DNA from: Montanilutibacter psychrotolerans
GTDB taxonomy: Bacteria > Pseudomonadota > Gammaproteobacteria > Xanthomonadales > Xanthomonadaceae
DNA length: 64,000 nucleotides
NCBI RefSeq assembly: GCF_003719825.1
Contig: NZ_RIBS01000009.1
Span: forward strand, 50,195 to 114,194
Direction: 5' to 3'
This document shows positions 50,971-61,379 of this stretch, in pieces (the first letter of the stretch is position 1; each line of letters starts with the position of its first letter). Under the pieces are notes generated by a model. It was not told where the DNA came from. It saw only the letters and a program-made list of their open reading frames with translations, and searched no databases. Made by a program: the position numbers and the translations under genes.

Positions 50971-51090
50971 CGCCCTGCGGGAACGGGATGCCGGGATGGC
51001 CGATGCGCCTGCGCTGGCCGCCTTCCCGCCCTGTCCCGCCTCGCTTTCGTCTTCTGAATCCCTAACCCCAATTCAAGAATCCTGGAGTAA

Positions 51091-52734
<1,644 letters not shown>

Positions 52735-52770
52735 TCCAGCCCCAGGCAGCGCAACACCGTTAAAAACGAG

Positions 52771-52799
52771 AAACCCCGCCGCGAGGCGGGGTTTTTCTT
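52771..52799 (+). terminator. Rho-independent terminator of groESL
   Basis: The stem AAACCCCGCC (52771-52780) pairs with GGCGGGGTTT (52785-52794), loop GCGA, followed by TTCTTT. It lies 37 bases after the groEL stop. Confidence 0.92.
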
Positions 52800-52887
52800 T
52801 GTCCGGCCGGCGGCGGGAAACGACGAGCGGGATCAGCCGATCACTGCCTCGGCCGTCACGCTGCGCGCGCCTCCCGACGCCGCAGGG

Positions 52888-54906
52888 TCAGTGGTGGCCC
52901 TCGCCGACGGCGCCGCCCATGCCGTCGGGCAACACCACGCGCACGTTCTGCATCATGCCCTGGTCCTCGTGCTCGAGGATGTGGCAATGCAGGACGTACT
53001 CGCCGATGTAGCGCTGGTAGCGCGTGCGAACGACCACGGTGTAGTCCTGCTTCACGAACAGCGTGTCCTTCCAGGTGCCTTGCAGGTTGGCGTACTGCGG
53101 GTCGTTCGGCTCGCCGGTGACGCTGACATCGACCCCGTGCGGATCGAGGATGCTGACGACCTGGAACGGATTCACGTGGATGTGGAACGGGTGGTTGGCG
53201 CGAGTGGACTTCAGCGTCCACTCGTCCACGTCATCGAGCACCAGCTGGCGGGCGGTGTTCGGGTCGTAGGGTTTGCCATCGACCATGTACACGAACGGCG
53301 TCTTGTCCAGATCGATGTTGAACACCAGGTCCTGCGTGCCGGTGACCTCGCTCTTGGGAATGCTCTTGTGCGGAACGAACGCATCCAGGCGCAGGCCGTT
53401 GCGCAGGTCGGCGGTGACCTTGGCGCGCGTGTCGGTCGGCATGAACATGTTCGACGCGGCCACCAGGTTGTTGGTGAGGAAGGCACGTACATCCGTCACC
53501 GGCGGCGCGCCTTCCGAGCGGGCCGTCGCAATGCCGAGCAACTGGCGATCCTCGGCGGCATTGGTGATGCTGCCGTCGGCGGGCGCGGCGGCATCGAGCA
53601 CGCAGTACTGGCCGGCCTTCGGGAACACCACCAGCGCGTCGCTGCGGTAGCCCGGTTGCAGCACGTTCTGCCCCTTCTCGATGGCCTGGCCATGCGTCAG
53701 GCCGTCGGCAGCCACCTCGAACTGCGTCAGCACCGGGCCGGTGCAGTTCTGCGTCACCCAGCTGTCCAGCTCCGCGCCGGACAGGCCCTCGATGCTGGGG
53801 TGGTCGGTGCGCAGTTCACGCAGCTGCAGGCTGATCGTGTCGCGCACGCCGGCGTGCAGCATGCGCCAGCGCTCGATGCGACCGGCAACCACGTCGTTGA
53901 AGGTCGGCAGCACGCTGCCGTTGATGCTGGTGTGTCGGCCCGACTGGACCCAGGTGTCCACGCTGGCGCCGGGTGCAAAGCCGAACTGGTCGTAACCCTC
54001 GATGCTGCCGACTTCGCCGGGATCGCAGACCCAGGCGATCACGTCGCCTGCGGCGTTCTTCTTGACCTTGATCGCGCCGTTGGCGTCTCGGCAGGCGTAG
54101 GCGACCTGCTGGAACAGCAGCACCCGTTCGTGGAACGGCTGGCCGTTGAGGTCGCGCAGCAGCGTGTCGACGTCGCCGTTTCGCTCAGGCGCAGGCAGGC
54201 GGCTGCCGCGGATCAGCAGGGCGCCGGCCATGCCGCTGGACACCTGCAGCGCGGTCGAGCCGTGCAGGTGCGGGTGGTACCAGTACGTGCCGGCCGGATG
54301 ATCGGCGGGCAGGTTGTACTCGTACTCGAAGGTGACCCCGGGCCGCAGTGTCAGCAGCACGTTGTCGCTGTTTCCGGTGGGACTGACCCACAGTCCGTGC
54401 GAGTGGAGATTGGTCGAGTTGAAGCAGTGCGGGATGTTGACGTTCGGCGGCTTGCAGTCCGGCTCCTGGGGCAACTGGTTTTCCAGCCGGATGCGCACCG
54501 TCTCGCCGGGAGCGGTCACGATGGTCGGTGCGACGAAGGGCGTTTCCGGGTTGGTGCCCGGGCTGTGGTACGAGCGCAGGTTGACCTCGTCGTAGCCCGG
54601 CGTCGCCGGGTTCCAGATCCGCGAGCGCGTGTAGGCGATGCGCAGGTCCAGGCGCGCCTCGTGCGTGTCCAGCGGCTGCGCACCGGTTGCGGTCAGGCGC
54701 ATCAACGGCTTGCGTTCGTCGGTGCTGCGTTCCATGACCGCCAGCACCGGTGCCTCGGCATCGCGCGACGGCGGCTCTTTCGCGGCCAGCGAGGCCGGCG
54801 CGGCGATGACCAGCGCGCACAACCACGGAAGCAGGCCGTGGGCCCCCTGATGCCGTGTGGATTGGCGCCTTACGCGCCGGATTGAAGACAAGGTGCTGCG
54901 TTCCAT
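52888..54906 (-). CDS. Multicopper oxidase
   Basis: A 672-residue secreted multicopper oxidase that couples one-electron oxidation of a phenol, metal or similar substrate to reduction of O2 to water. A basic head and hydrophobic stretch (about 25-42) form the signal peptide. All four copper motifs are seen: LHSHG (about 168-171), YHPHLHG (about 210-216), HPFHIHVNPFQV and HCHILEHEDQGMM near the C-terminus, with the type-1 Cys in HCH and Met as the axial ligand. The ATG at 54906 has GGAG upstream. Divergent from the flavin amine oxidase gene. Confidence 0.94.
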   Translation of the reverse strand: MERSTLSSIRRVRRQSTRHQGAHGLLPWLCALVIAAPASLAAKEPPSRDAEAPVLAVMERSTDERKPLMRLTATGAQPLDTHEARLDLRIAYTRSRIWNPATPGYDEVNLRSYHSPGTNPETPFVAPTIVTAPGETVRIRLENQLPQEPDCKPPNVNIPHCFNSTNLHSHGLWVSPTGNSDNVLLTLRPGVTFEYEYNLPADHPAGTYWYHPHLHGSTALQVSSGMAGALLIRGSRLPAPERNGDVDTLLRDLNGQPFHERVLLFQQVAYACRDANGAIKVKKNAAGDVIAWVCDPGEVGSIEGYDQFGFAPGASVDTWVQSGRHTSINGSVLPTFNDVVAGRIERWRMLHAGVRDTISLQLRELRTDHPSIEGLSGAELDSWVTQNCTGPVLTQFEVAADGLTHGQAIEKGQNVLQPGYRSDALVVFPKAGQYCVLDAAAPADGSITNAAEDRQLLGIATARSEGAPPVTDVRAFLTNNLVAASNMFMPTDTRAKVTADLRNGLRLDAFVPHKSIPKSEVTGTQDLVFNIDLDKTPFVYMVDGKPYDPNTARQLVLDDVDEWTLKSTRANHPFHIHVNPFQVVSILDPHGVDVSVTGEPNDPQYANLQGTWKDTLFVKQDYTVVVRTRYQRYIGEYVLHCHILEHEDQGMMQNVRVVLPDGMGGAVGEGHH

Positions 54907-55260
54907 CGCTTTGCTCCTGGTAACGGCACGCGGCGGTGCCATGGGAAACCGCTTGGTGGGAGGAAGCGCGGAAAGTGCGGCGAGCGCCGCGAAGGTCCAC
55001 CGGCGAACCGGACGATCGGGCCGCGCGCCCCCAGCGACGCCCCGATCCGACGCAGCGTCCCGCCGCGGCCGCCCACTCGGACACTGTCAGTATCGGCAGG
55101 GGCGGGTCGGCTGGTCCGTGGGGGGAACATCGCCGCTGGTCCCGTTGAGCGGGTTTCTCGTTGGGCTATCACGTTGCGCTTCTTCGTTGCGTTTCTTCGT
55201 TGGGTCAGATCGTTGGGTCATCTCCTCGGACCCGCCCCGTCCCTTGCATAGGAGCTTCCG
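54907..55260. promoter_or_regulatory. Divergent promoter region, multicopper oxidase / amine oxidase
   Basis: About 354 bases between divergent starts. It contains a five-copy 13-bp tandem repeat at its right end (55159-55223). No other motif was identified. Confidence 0.5.
55159..55223. repeat. Five tandem 13-bp imperfect repeats
   Basis: Five consecutive 13-bp units starting CGTTG: CGTTGGGCTATCA, CGTTGCGCTTCTT, CGTTGCGTTTCTT, CGTTGGGTCAGAT and CGTTGGGTCATCT, with no gaps. The array ends 37 bases before the amine oxidase ATG, in the 5' leader. Possible roles are a helical-phase array of regulator sites or a slippage-prone tract; neither is shown. Confidence 0.9.
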
Positions 55261-56862
55261 ATGGCACGCACGCCGCTGTTCTCGCTGTTGCAACGCGCCG
55301 CGCGGATCGCCCGCGCCTCCGGGCACACGGCCCAGCCGCTGGACGAGTTCTACGCCCAGGGCGTGGCCCTGCGCATCGACCTGCGCCGCCGGCGCCTGCT
55401 CCAGGGCGCCGGTGCGGGCCTGGTGCTGGCAGGCTGCAGCCATCTTCCGACTCCGGCGCCGATTGCGGGCGATGACGTGGTCATCGTGGGCGCCGGCATC
55501 GCCGGGCTCAGCGCTGCGTGGCGGTTGCGCCAGGCCGGGGTGGGCTCGCGCATTTACGAGGCCAGCAACCGCATCGGCGGCCGCATGCACAGCCTGCGCA
55601 ACCACTTCGCCGACGGCCAGGTGATCGAGTTGGGCGGCGAGCTCATCGATACCGACCACGTCCGTATCCGCGCGCTGGCGGCCGAAATGGGGCTGACACT
55701 GGACGACCTGCTCGAAGGCGACACGATGCAGGACACCTGGTATTTCGATGGTCGCGCGATCGGCGAGCGCGAGATCGTGGAGGCATTCGTGCCCGTGGCC
55801 GCGGCGATCGAGCGCGACCTGGCCACGATCGGCGACGGCGACATCACCTGGGACAAACCCGACAACGCGCAGGCGCTGGACGCGCTGTCGGTCGCGCAAT
55901 GGCTGGATCGCAACGGCGTCAGCGGGTGGTTGCGCAAGCTGATCGACGTGGCCTACACCACCGAGATGGGGCTGGAGCTGGACGAGCAGTCGTCGTTGAA
56001 CCTGCTGACTTTCATCGGCACCGAGGGCGACACGTTCGAGGTGTTCGGCAGCAGCGACGAGCGATTCCATGTGCGCGGCGGCAACGACCTCATCGTGCAG
56101 GGCCTGGGTGAGCGGCTTTCCGGGACGGTGGAAACCGGCAGCGTGCTCGAAGCGATCCGGGGACGTGCCGATGGCTACACGCTGAGCTTCCGCCGCGATG
56201 GCGCGACCCGCGATGTCCACGCCAGGCAGGCGATCCTCGCGTTGCCATTCACGCTGCTGCGCAAGGTGTCGATCGACGTCGAGCTGCCGGTGCACAAGCG
56301 CCGTGCGATCGATCAGCTGGCGTATGGCACCAACGCCAAGCTGATGATCGGGTTCGGCCGGCGCGTGTGGAACGAACACGACGCCAACGGCGCGCTGGTG
56401 AGCGACCTGCCGCTCCAGACCACCTGGGACACTTCGCGCAAGCAGCCGGGCCAGGCCGGTGTGCTGACCAATTTCACCGGTGGCCGGCACGGCGTCGAAC
56501 TCGGCCAGGGCACGCCCAGGCAACAGGCCGACGCCGCGGTCGCGGCACTGGATCGCGTGTTCCCGGGCGCCGCCGCGGCGCGCGGCGATGCACGCGAGGC
56601 GCGCTTCCACTGGCCCAGCCATCCATGGTCGCTGGGAAGTTACGCCTGCCTGCGTCCGGGCGACTGGACGGGCCTGCGCGGTGCGATGGGGGAGACGGTG
56701 GGCGGGTTGTTCTTCGCCGGCGAACATTGCGCGCTAGACACCCAGGGATTCATGGAAGGCGGCTGCGTGTCGGGCGAGGACGCCGCGCGCGCGGTGATGG
56801 CGCAACGCGGTGTGGCGACCCGGGGCTGGTACACGCGTCGCGCGCGTGCGGCAATCGCCTGA
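55261..56862 (+). CDS. Tat-exported flavin monoamine oxidase lipoprotein
   Basis: A 533-residue FAD-dependent amine oxidase. A long head leads to a Tat-type signal LRRRRLLQGAGAGLVLAGC with a lipobox at Cys59, so it is likely folded with FAD in the cytoplasm, exported and acylated. The dinucleotide fold DVVIVGAGIAGLSAAWRLRQAG (from about 72), then IYEASNRIGGRMHS, and the C-terminal FAD contact GGLFFAGEHCALDTQGFMEGGCVSGEDAA are the classic amine-oxidase motifs. The substrate amine is unknown. The ATG at 55261 follows GGAGCTTCCG. It is divergent from the multicopper oxidase. Confidence 0.9.
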   Translation: MARTPLFSLLQRAARIARASGHTAQPLDEFYAQGVALRIDLRRRRLLQGAGAGLVLAGCSHLPTPAPIAGDDVVIVGAGIAGLSAAWRLRQAGVGSRIYEASNRIGGRMHSLRNHFADGQVIELGGELIDTDHVRIRALAAEMGLTLDDLLEGDTMQDTWYFDGRAIGEREIVEAFVPVAAAIERDLATIGDGDITWDKPDNAQALDALSVAQWLDRNGVSGWLRKLIDVAYTTEMGLELDEQSSLNLLTFIGTEGDTFEVFGSSDERFHVRGGNDLIVQGLGERLSGTVETGSVLEAIRGRADGYTLSFRRDGATRDVHARQAILALPFTLLRKVSIDVELPVHKRRAIDQLAYGTNAKLMIGFGRRVWNEHDANGALVSDLPLQTTWDTSRKQPGQAGVLTNFTGGRHGVELGQGTPRQQADAAVAALDRVFPGAAAARGDAREARFHWPSHPWSLGSYACLRPGDWTGLRGAMGETVGGLFFAGEHCALDTQGFMEGGCVSGEDAARAVMAQRGVATRGWYTRRARAAIA

Positions 56863-57070
56863 GTGCTGATTTCGGGGTAGGGAAACGACGCACCAGCGGG
56901 TCAGATTCCCCCTGTAAAACCTGACAGGACTTCGCCGAAAGCCGCGAATTCCTATGGACGGCCCATCTTCCCCGGGACCATAGTCGGCCCCGGGGGATCG
57001 CACCGGACGCGGATGGCGTCGGTGCCAAGGGTGCGGTCCATGGCAATCGGACGCCAAGGCAATCCAAGGG

Positions 57071-58537
57071 ATGGATATGGCCGCTGATCAAGCGCAGATC
57101 GATGAGTTGCGTCGGCAACTCAGTGGCACCCTGCTCGTGTCCGGGCAGGCGGGTTTCCAGCAGGCATTGAAGATCGACAACGGCCGCGTGCAACTGCAAC
57201 CGTCGCTCGTCGTGCAGGCCAACAGCACCCGCGACATCGTGCTGACATTGCAGTTCGCGCAGCGCCACGGCCTTCGCCTCACGGTCAAGGGCGGTGGCCA
57301 CAGCGCCACCGGCTACTGCCTCAACGACGACGGCCTCGTGCTCGACATGAGCCTGATGCGCGCGATCTCGCTCGATCGCGACACGCGTCGGGTGTTCGTG
57401 CAGATGGGCGCGCGCTGGCACGACGTGTACGTGTACCTGATCAACAGCGGCACCGGTCTGATCCCGATTGGTGGCGGCTGCCCGACCGTCGGCATCGCCG
57501 GTTTCATGCAGGGTGGCGGCTACAGTTTCGTGTCGCGCTCGTACGGCATGAGCATCGACAACCTGGTGTCGCTGACGCTGGTCACGGTCGACGGCCAGGT
57601 GCGCAAGCTCGACGCCGACTGCCAGGACCCGACCGACCGCGACCTCTTCTGGGCCTGCCGCGGCGGCGGTGGCGGCAACTGGGGCGTGGTGGTCGACATG
57701 ACCCTGCAGGTGCACGCGCCGGCCACCGACACCATGCTGACGGGGCAGATCCGCTTCTTGCCCGATCGTGCGCAGGATGTGCTGGGCTTCTACAACCAGT
57801 GGGTGGAAACCCTGCCCGACGAGATGGCCGTGTACGGCATCTGGGGCATGAGTCCGTCGCCGTCCGATCCCACCGTCAAGATCCAGACCTTCGGCTTCAC
57901 GGTGATCTACAACGGCAATGCCACCACGGGCGCGTCGCTGCTTGCACCGCTGCTGGAAAAAGGGCCGCTGACGGTATCGCTCAACGCCATCACCCTTCCG
58001 GACTTCGAGCTGCTCAACGGCGCGTCGACCCTGGTGGACAACCGCAGTGCCTACATCTGCTCGGGGATGATGATGCCGGGGGCGTTCACGCCCGATGCCA
58101 TCGCGGTGTTCGAGCGCTACATGGCCAGCGTTCCGTCGACCGACAGCTTCATCGTCTGGACCCACGCCGGCGGCAAGGTCTCGCAGGTGGCCGACGATGC
58201 CACCGCGTTCGCGCATCGCGGCGCGCGTTTCGTGCCGGAGGTGAAGTCCATCTGGACCAACGCGTCCGACGCACGCGCAAACGTCGAGTGGGCGCATGCG
58301 TTCTTCACCGACCTGCAACCGCACTTCGTCGGCGCGTACGTCAACTACATCGATCCGCTGCTGGCCGACTGGGCCAACCGCTATTACCTGGGCAATTACC
58401 CACGTCTGCTGGACGTCAAGCGCGCCTGCGATCCCGACGGATTCATGGACTTCCAACAGGGCGTCGGCTCCGCGTTCGAGCCCGACCAGTCGCAACCGCT
58501 GGACCTTGCACCGCTGAACCGCAGTTTCGTCGATTGA
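57071..58537 (+). CDS. BBE-type FAD-linked oxidase (bicovalent flavin)
   Basis: A 488-residue berberine-bridge-enzyme-like oxidase. PCMH FAD domain: PSLVVQANSTRDIVLTLQFA, KGGGHSATGYC with His77, and GGGCPTVGIAGFMQGGGYS with Cys137, the two residues that bind FAD bicovalently. The C-terminal BBE motif is NYIDPLLADWANRYYLGNYPRLLDVKRACDPDGFMDFQQGVGS. These enzymes oxidise alcohols, sugars or phenols and reduce O2 to H2O2. No signal peptide is seen. It begins a same-strand series reaching 63229. Confidence 0.92.
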   Translation: MDMAADQAQIDELRRQLSGTLLVSGQAGFQQALKIDNGRVQLQPSLVVQANSTRDIVLTLQFAQRHGLRLTVKGGGHSATGYCLNDDGLVLDMSLMRAISLDRDTRRVFVQMGARWHDVYVYLINSGTGLIPIGGGCPTVGIAGFMQGGGYSFVSRSYGMSIDNLVSLTLVTVDGQVRKLDADCQDPTDRDLFWACRGGGGGNWGVVVDMTLQVHAPATDTMLTGQIRFLPDRAQDVLGFYNQWVETLPDEMAVYGIWGMSPSPSDPTVKIQTFGFTVIYNGNATTGASLLAPLLEKGPLTVSLNAITLPDFELLNGASTLVDNRSAYICSGMMMPGAFTPDAIAVFERYMASVPSTDSFIVWTHAGGKVSQVADDATAFAHRGARFVPEVKSIWTNASDARANVEWAHAFFTDLQPHFVGAYVNYIDPLLADWANRYYLGNYPRLLDVKRACDPDGFMDFQQGVGSAFEPDQSQPLDLAPLNRSFVD

Positions 58538-58607
58538 GCCAGCGTGCGCGGCCACGTGGTCGCGCTCGCCCAGCCATCGAATGCCTCCACCCGAACAGGG
58601 GAAGCGC

Positions 58608-58910
58608 ATGAACGTCGACCTGCAGCTGACATCGCTGGATACCAATCCGGCCAGCCCGAACTACAGCGGCGATGCGTACATCCGTCTGCTGGAGGACTCG
58701 CAGGGCAACATCCTCAAGTCGCACGGTCGCGACTTCGGCGCCCAGTTCGCCCCCTCCTTCCTCTCCGCCGCCCTGTCCGCCGATGGCTATCGCGCGACCT
58801 GGGGCGTGCGCCGCGACGGCAGCGTCGCGTTCGACTTTTCGACCTGGGTGCAGATGCGGGGCGGCGAGTACTTCTACCTGCCCAGCCTGGGGTTCTTCCG
58901 TTCGCTCTGA
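58608..58910 (+). CDS. Small protein with a DyP-peroxidase-like N-terminal motif
   Basis: A 100-residue protein. Residues 26-44 (IRLLEDSQGNILKSHGRDF) resemble the QGNILKSHGR segment at the start of dye-decolourising peroxidases, but the rest of a DyP domain (about 300 residues, proximal His, GxxDG) is missing. The second half is Trp/Phe/Tyr-rich (GGEYFYLPSLGFFRSL). The ATG at 58608 follows AGGGGAA. The gene lies 70 bases after the BBE oxidase and 41 before the ABM-like gene. It may be a DyP relict or an independent small domain. Confidence 0.6.
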   Translation: MNVDLQLTSLDTNPASPNYSGDAYIRLLEDSQGNILKSHGRDFGAQFAPSFLSAALSADGYRATWGVRRDGSVAFDFSTWVQMRGGEYFYLPSLGFFRSL

Positions 58911-58951
58911 CCACACCACCGCAAGCCAACTCAACTACCGAGGAGCAAGCC

Positions 58952-59356
58952 ATGATTTCGATCGTCGCCAAGTGGAGCATTCTGCCGGGCAAGCGTGACC
59001 AGGCCGTCGTGGCATTGACCGAGCTCGCCCGTCGCGTGCAGGAACAAGAGCCGTTCGTGCCGATGTACACGATCTTCCTGCCGGATTTCTCGGTGACCTC
59101 CTATCCCACGCCGTCCACCCAGGACCTGATCTTCCTCTCGGCGTTCGACGACAAGGCGGCATTCGAGGAGCACCTCAAGGGGCCGGTGTTCCGTGATTGG
59201 CTGGCCGAGCATCCCGACCTGTTCCTGTTCAACAACGGACAGCTGTTCGTGGTTTCCGAACTGCTCGAGCGCGTTGCCGGTTTCATCCGCCCGTCGATGG
59301 TGACCGACGCGGCCGGCGTCGCCGCGCGTCCGGTGCTGGCTGCCGATCCGGCCTGA
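58952..59356 (+). CDS. ABM (antibiotic biosynthesis monooxygenase)-fold protein
   Basis: A 134-residue dimeric alpha/beta-barrel protein of the ABM superfamily. It starts MISIVAKWSILPGKRDQAVVALTELARRVQEQEPFVPMYTIFLP, with the typical KxxPGKxxxxxxxLxxL pattern, followed by IFLSAFDDKAAFEEHLKGPVFRDWL. Family members are cofactor-free monooxygenases, haem degraders or signal proteins. The ATG at 58952 has GAGGAG upstream. A role beside the oxidoreductases is inferred from position only. Confidence 0.82.
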   Translation: MISIVAKWSILPGKRDQAVVALTELARRVQEQEPFVPMYTIFLPDFSVTSYPTPSTQDLIFLSAFDDKAAFEEHLKGPVFRDWLAEHPDLFLFNNGQLFVVSELLERVAGFIRPSMVTDAAGVAARPVLAADPA

Positions 59357-59409
59357 GCACGCCGCCACACGCGGCTGCGCTGCAGCCGCCCGAACAAGGA
59401 ATGTTGGCC

Positions 59410-60825
59410 ATGAACAAACCCGCGATACGCAATCTGGGCGTTGCCGCCCTGACACTGGCGGTGGTTGCCGCCTGCGCCGGTCTGCAGGAAACGGAGCCAG
59501 GGCCGGCCGTGTCCGAGCCGATGACAACGACGACGCCCCCTGCGGCTGCACCGATCAACCCGCCGGTCGACAACTGCAACATCACCCCGCCGACCACGGC
59601 GATCACCACGGCCCTGCTGACCACCGGCTTGCCGTGCGACGCGCAGTTGGTTCCGCCGTTCAAGGGGCCCGGCGCGCTGGCCAACGTGCAGCATGGGTTC
59701 GACTACTACTCGTGGCTGACCTTCATCGCCCTCAACGCCCCGGCCGAGGGCCAGGCACCGTCACCCGGAAGCGATACGCGGACGCAGTGGGAGGACTGGA
59801 AGGAAGTGTCGGACATCATGCTCGCCGATGGCGCCACGCCCACGGCCTGGGATGCGCCGCGGGTGATCCCGCCGGCCTGCCGCGGCATCGCCGGCGCGGA
59901 CCAGAAGCGCATCGTGCGCCGCTTCTCGCTCAACAAGACCGTGACCAGCGAGATCGACCAGCCCTTCGACACCGGCCCGCTGATCGACCAGAACGGCAAC
60001 TACGTGCGCTACGAGTTGCTCGTCAACAAGCCGATGTTCGAGTACATCGTGCAGAACGGCCTGTACAGCAAGTCCGGGCAGAAGGCCTTCACCGGCGGGG
60101 TGGTGTTTCCCGAAGGCGCGGACACCACCGGCAGCAACGGCACGATGGGCGCGATCATGGTCAAGGCCGCGTGGAAGGTGATGGGCGCGGGCGACGACCC
60201 CAGCCGCTTCCACACCGTCGACGCGCTGGCCTACAACCCACCTTCGACCAATCCCACGGTGGAGGAGAGTTGCACGGCGGTCACGCTGGGCCTGGTGGGC
60301 TGGCATGCCGCGCACAAGACCGACGGCGCACCGCAGTGGATCTGGTCGACCTTCGAGCAGGTGGACAACGTGCCCGACAATGCCATCGCGCTCGGCGGCA
60401 AGGTCAACCCGCACTACAACTTCTACGCCTCGGCCAAGGCCGGACAGCCGGTCAACGAACCGCCACCGCGTCCGTGGAACCCGAACGTGCAGCCGTTCCC
60501 GAACGGTTTCACCAGCCAGATCACGCGGATCACCCCGCTCACCAGCGCTACGGTCAAGCTCAACACCGCCTTCCAGGGAATCCTGGCCGGGACGGTCTGG
60601 CCGAACTACGAGCTGATCAGTACGCAATGGCCGACCAACCCGACCAGTCCGACCGACCCCAACGGTGCGCCGGCGCCCTTGTTCCTGGCCAACACCACGC
60701 TGGAAACCTACAGCCAGGGAGAGGTGCCCAAGTCCTCGTCCAGTTGCATGGACTGCCACGGCGATGCCACGGACACGACCGGCCGCGACTCCGACTTCAC
60801 TTTCATCCTCGAACGCGCGCAGTAG
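59410..60825 (+). CDS. Mono-haem c-type cytochrome lipoprotein
   Basis: A 471-residue lipoprotein (MNKPAIRNLGVAALTLAVVAAC, lipobox VAAC). Most of it is a large domain of unknown family with aromatic motifs (QHGFDYYSWLTFIALN and WIWSTFEQVDNVPDN). The C-terminus has a single haem c site SSSCMDCHGDAT (about Cys446, Cys449, His450), 23 residues before the end. The ATG at 59410 is chosen over 59401 by spacing to AAGGA. It precedes the small and large subunits of the FAD dehydrogenase, so it may be their electron acceptor, in place of the three-haem cytochrome of known enzymes. Confidence 0.72.
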   Translation: MNKPAIRNLGVAALTLAVVAACAGLQETEPGPAVSEPMTTTTPPAAAPINPPVDNCNITPPTTAITTALLTTGLPCDAQLVPPFKGPGALANVQHGFDYYSWLTFIALNAPAEGQAPSPGSDTRTQWEDWKEVSDIMLADGATPTAWDAPRVIPPACRGIAGADQKRIVRRFSLNKTVTSEIDQPFDTGPLIDQNGNYVRYELLVNKPMFEYIVQNGLYSKSGQKAFTGGVVFPEGADTTGSNGTMGAIMVKAAWKVMGAGDDPSRFHTVDALAYNPPSTNPTVEESCTAVTLGLVGWHAAHKTDGAPQWIWSTFEQVDNVPDNAIALGGKVNPHYNFYASAKAGQPVNEPPPRPWNPNVQPFPNGFTSQITRITPLTSATVKLNTAFQGILAGTVWPNYELISTQWPTNPTSPTDPNGAPAPLFLANTTLETYSQGEVPKSSSSCMDCHGDATDTTGRDSDFTFILERAQ

Positions 60826-60872
60826 CGCCGCGATCGTCAGGCCCGCATAGCAATCGCCAAGGAGGCCACGCC

Positions 60873-61379
60873 ATGACCGTCACCACCGACGACATTTCCG
60901 TCGAAACCTTCATCAGCCTGTCCGTGCTGTTGACCGGCATCGCCCAGGAGCAGCTCGCTCCGGACCTGGATGCGCACAACCTGTCGCAGGTCTACTACGA
61001 CTACGCGATGGCCCGGGACCCGGCCGACTTCACCCAGTTGTTGCAGATCTACAGCGACAACCAGGACAAGGAGCCGGCGGCCATCGCCGAAATCATCTTC
61101 AACCAGTCCGGCGAAGCGGTGTGCTTCACCGCCCGCAGCACGATGCTGATGTGGTACCTGGGCAGCTGGTACTCGCCGGCCGCGCTGCAGGCCTACCAGC
61201 CGGCGACACCCGCGCCGCCGCCGCCGCCCAGCAACGTGATCTCGCCCGGTGCCTACACCCAGGGCTGGGCCTGGAACGTCGCCCAGGCACACCCGATGGG
61301 CTACAGCAACTTGCGCTTCGGCTACTGGAACGGCAACCCGCCGCCGCTGTCGGCCTTTGTTGGAGGGAACGGCGCATGA
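60873..61379 (+). CDS. FAD-dependent sugar-alcohol dehydrogenase small subunit (FAD-SLDH type)
   Basis: A 168-residue small subunit of the sorbitol/glucose/fructose dehydrogenase family, the partner needed to fold or export the GMC catalytic subunit. Diagnostic regions are ETFISLSVLLTGIAQEQLAPDL near the start, then ARSTMLMWYLGSWYSPAALQAYQPATP and YSNLRFGYWNGNPPPL at the end. Known members carry a Tat signal that takes the catalytic subunit out; none is visible here (start MTVTTDDISVETF). A GGAGG ribosome site precedes the ATG, and the stop overlaps the next ATG (ATGA). Confidence 0.85.
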   Translation: MTVTTDDISVETFISLSVLLTGIAQEQLAPDLDAHNLSQVYYDYAMARDPADFTQLLQIYSDNQDKEPAAIAEIIFNQSGEAVCFTARSTMLMWYLGSWYSPAALQAYQPATPAPPPPPSNVISPGAYTQGWAWNVAQAHPMGYSNLRFGYWNGNPPPLSAFVGGNGA

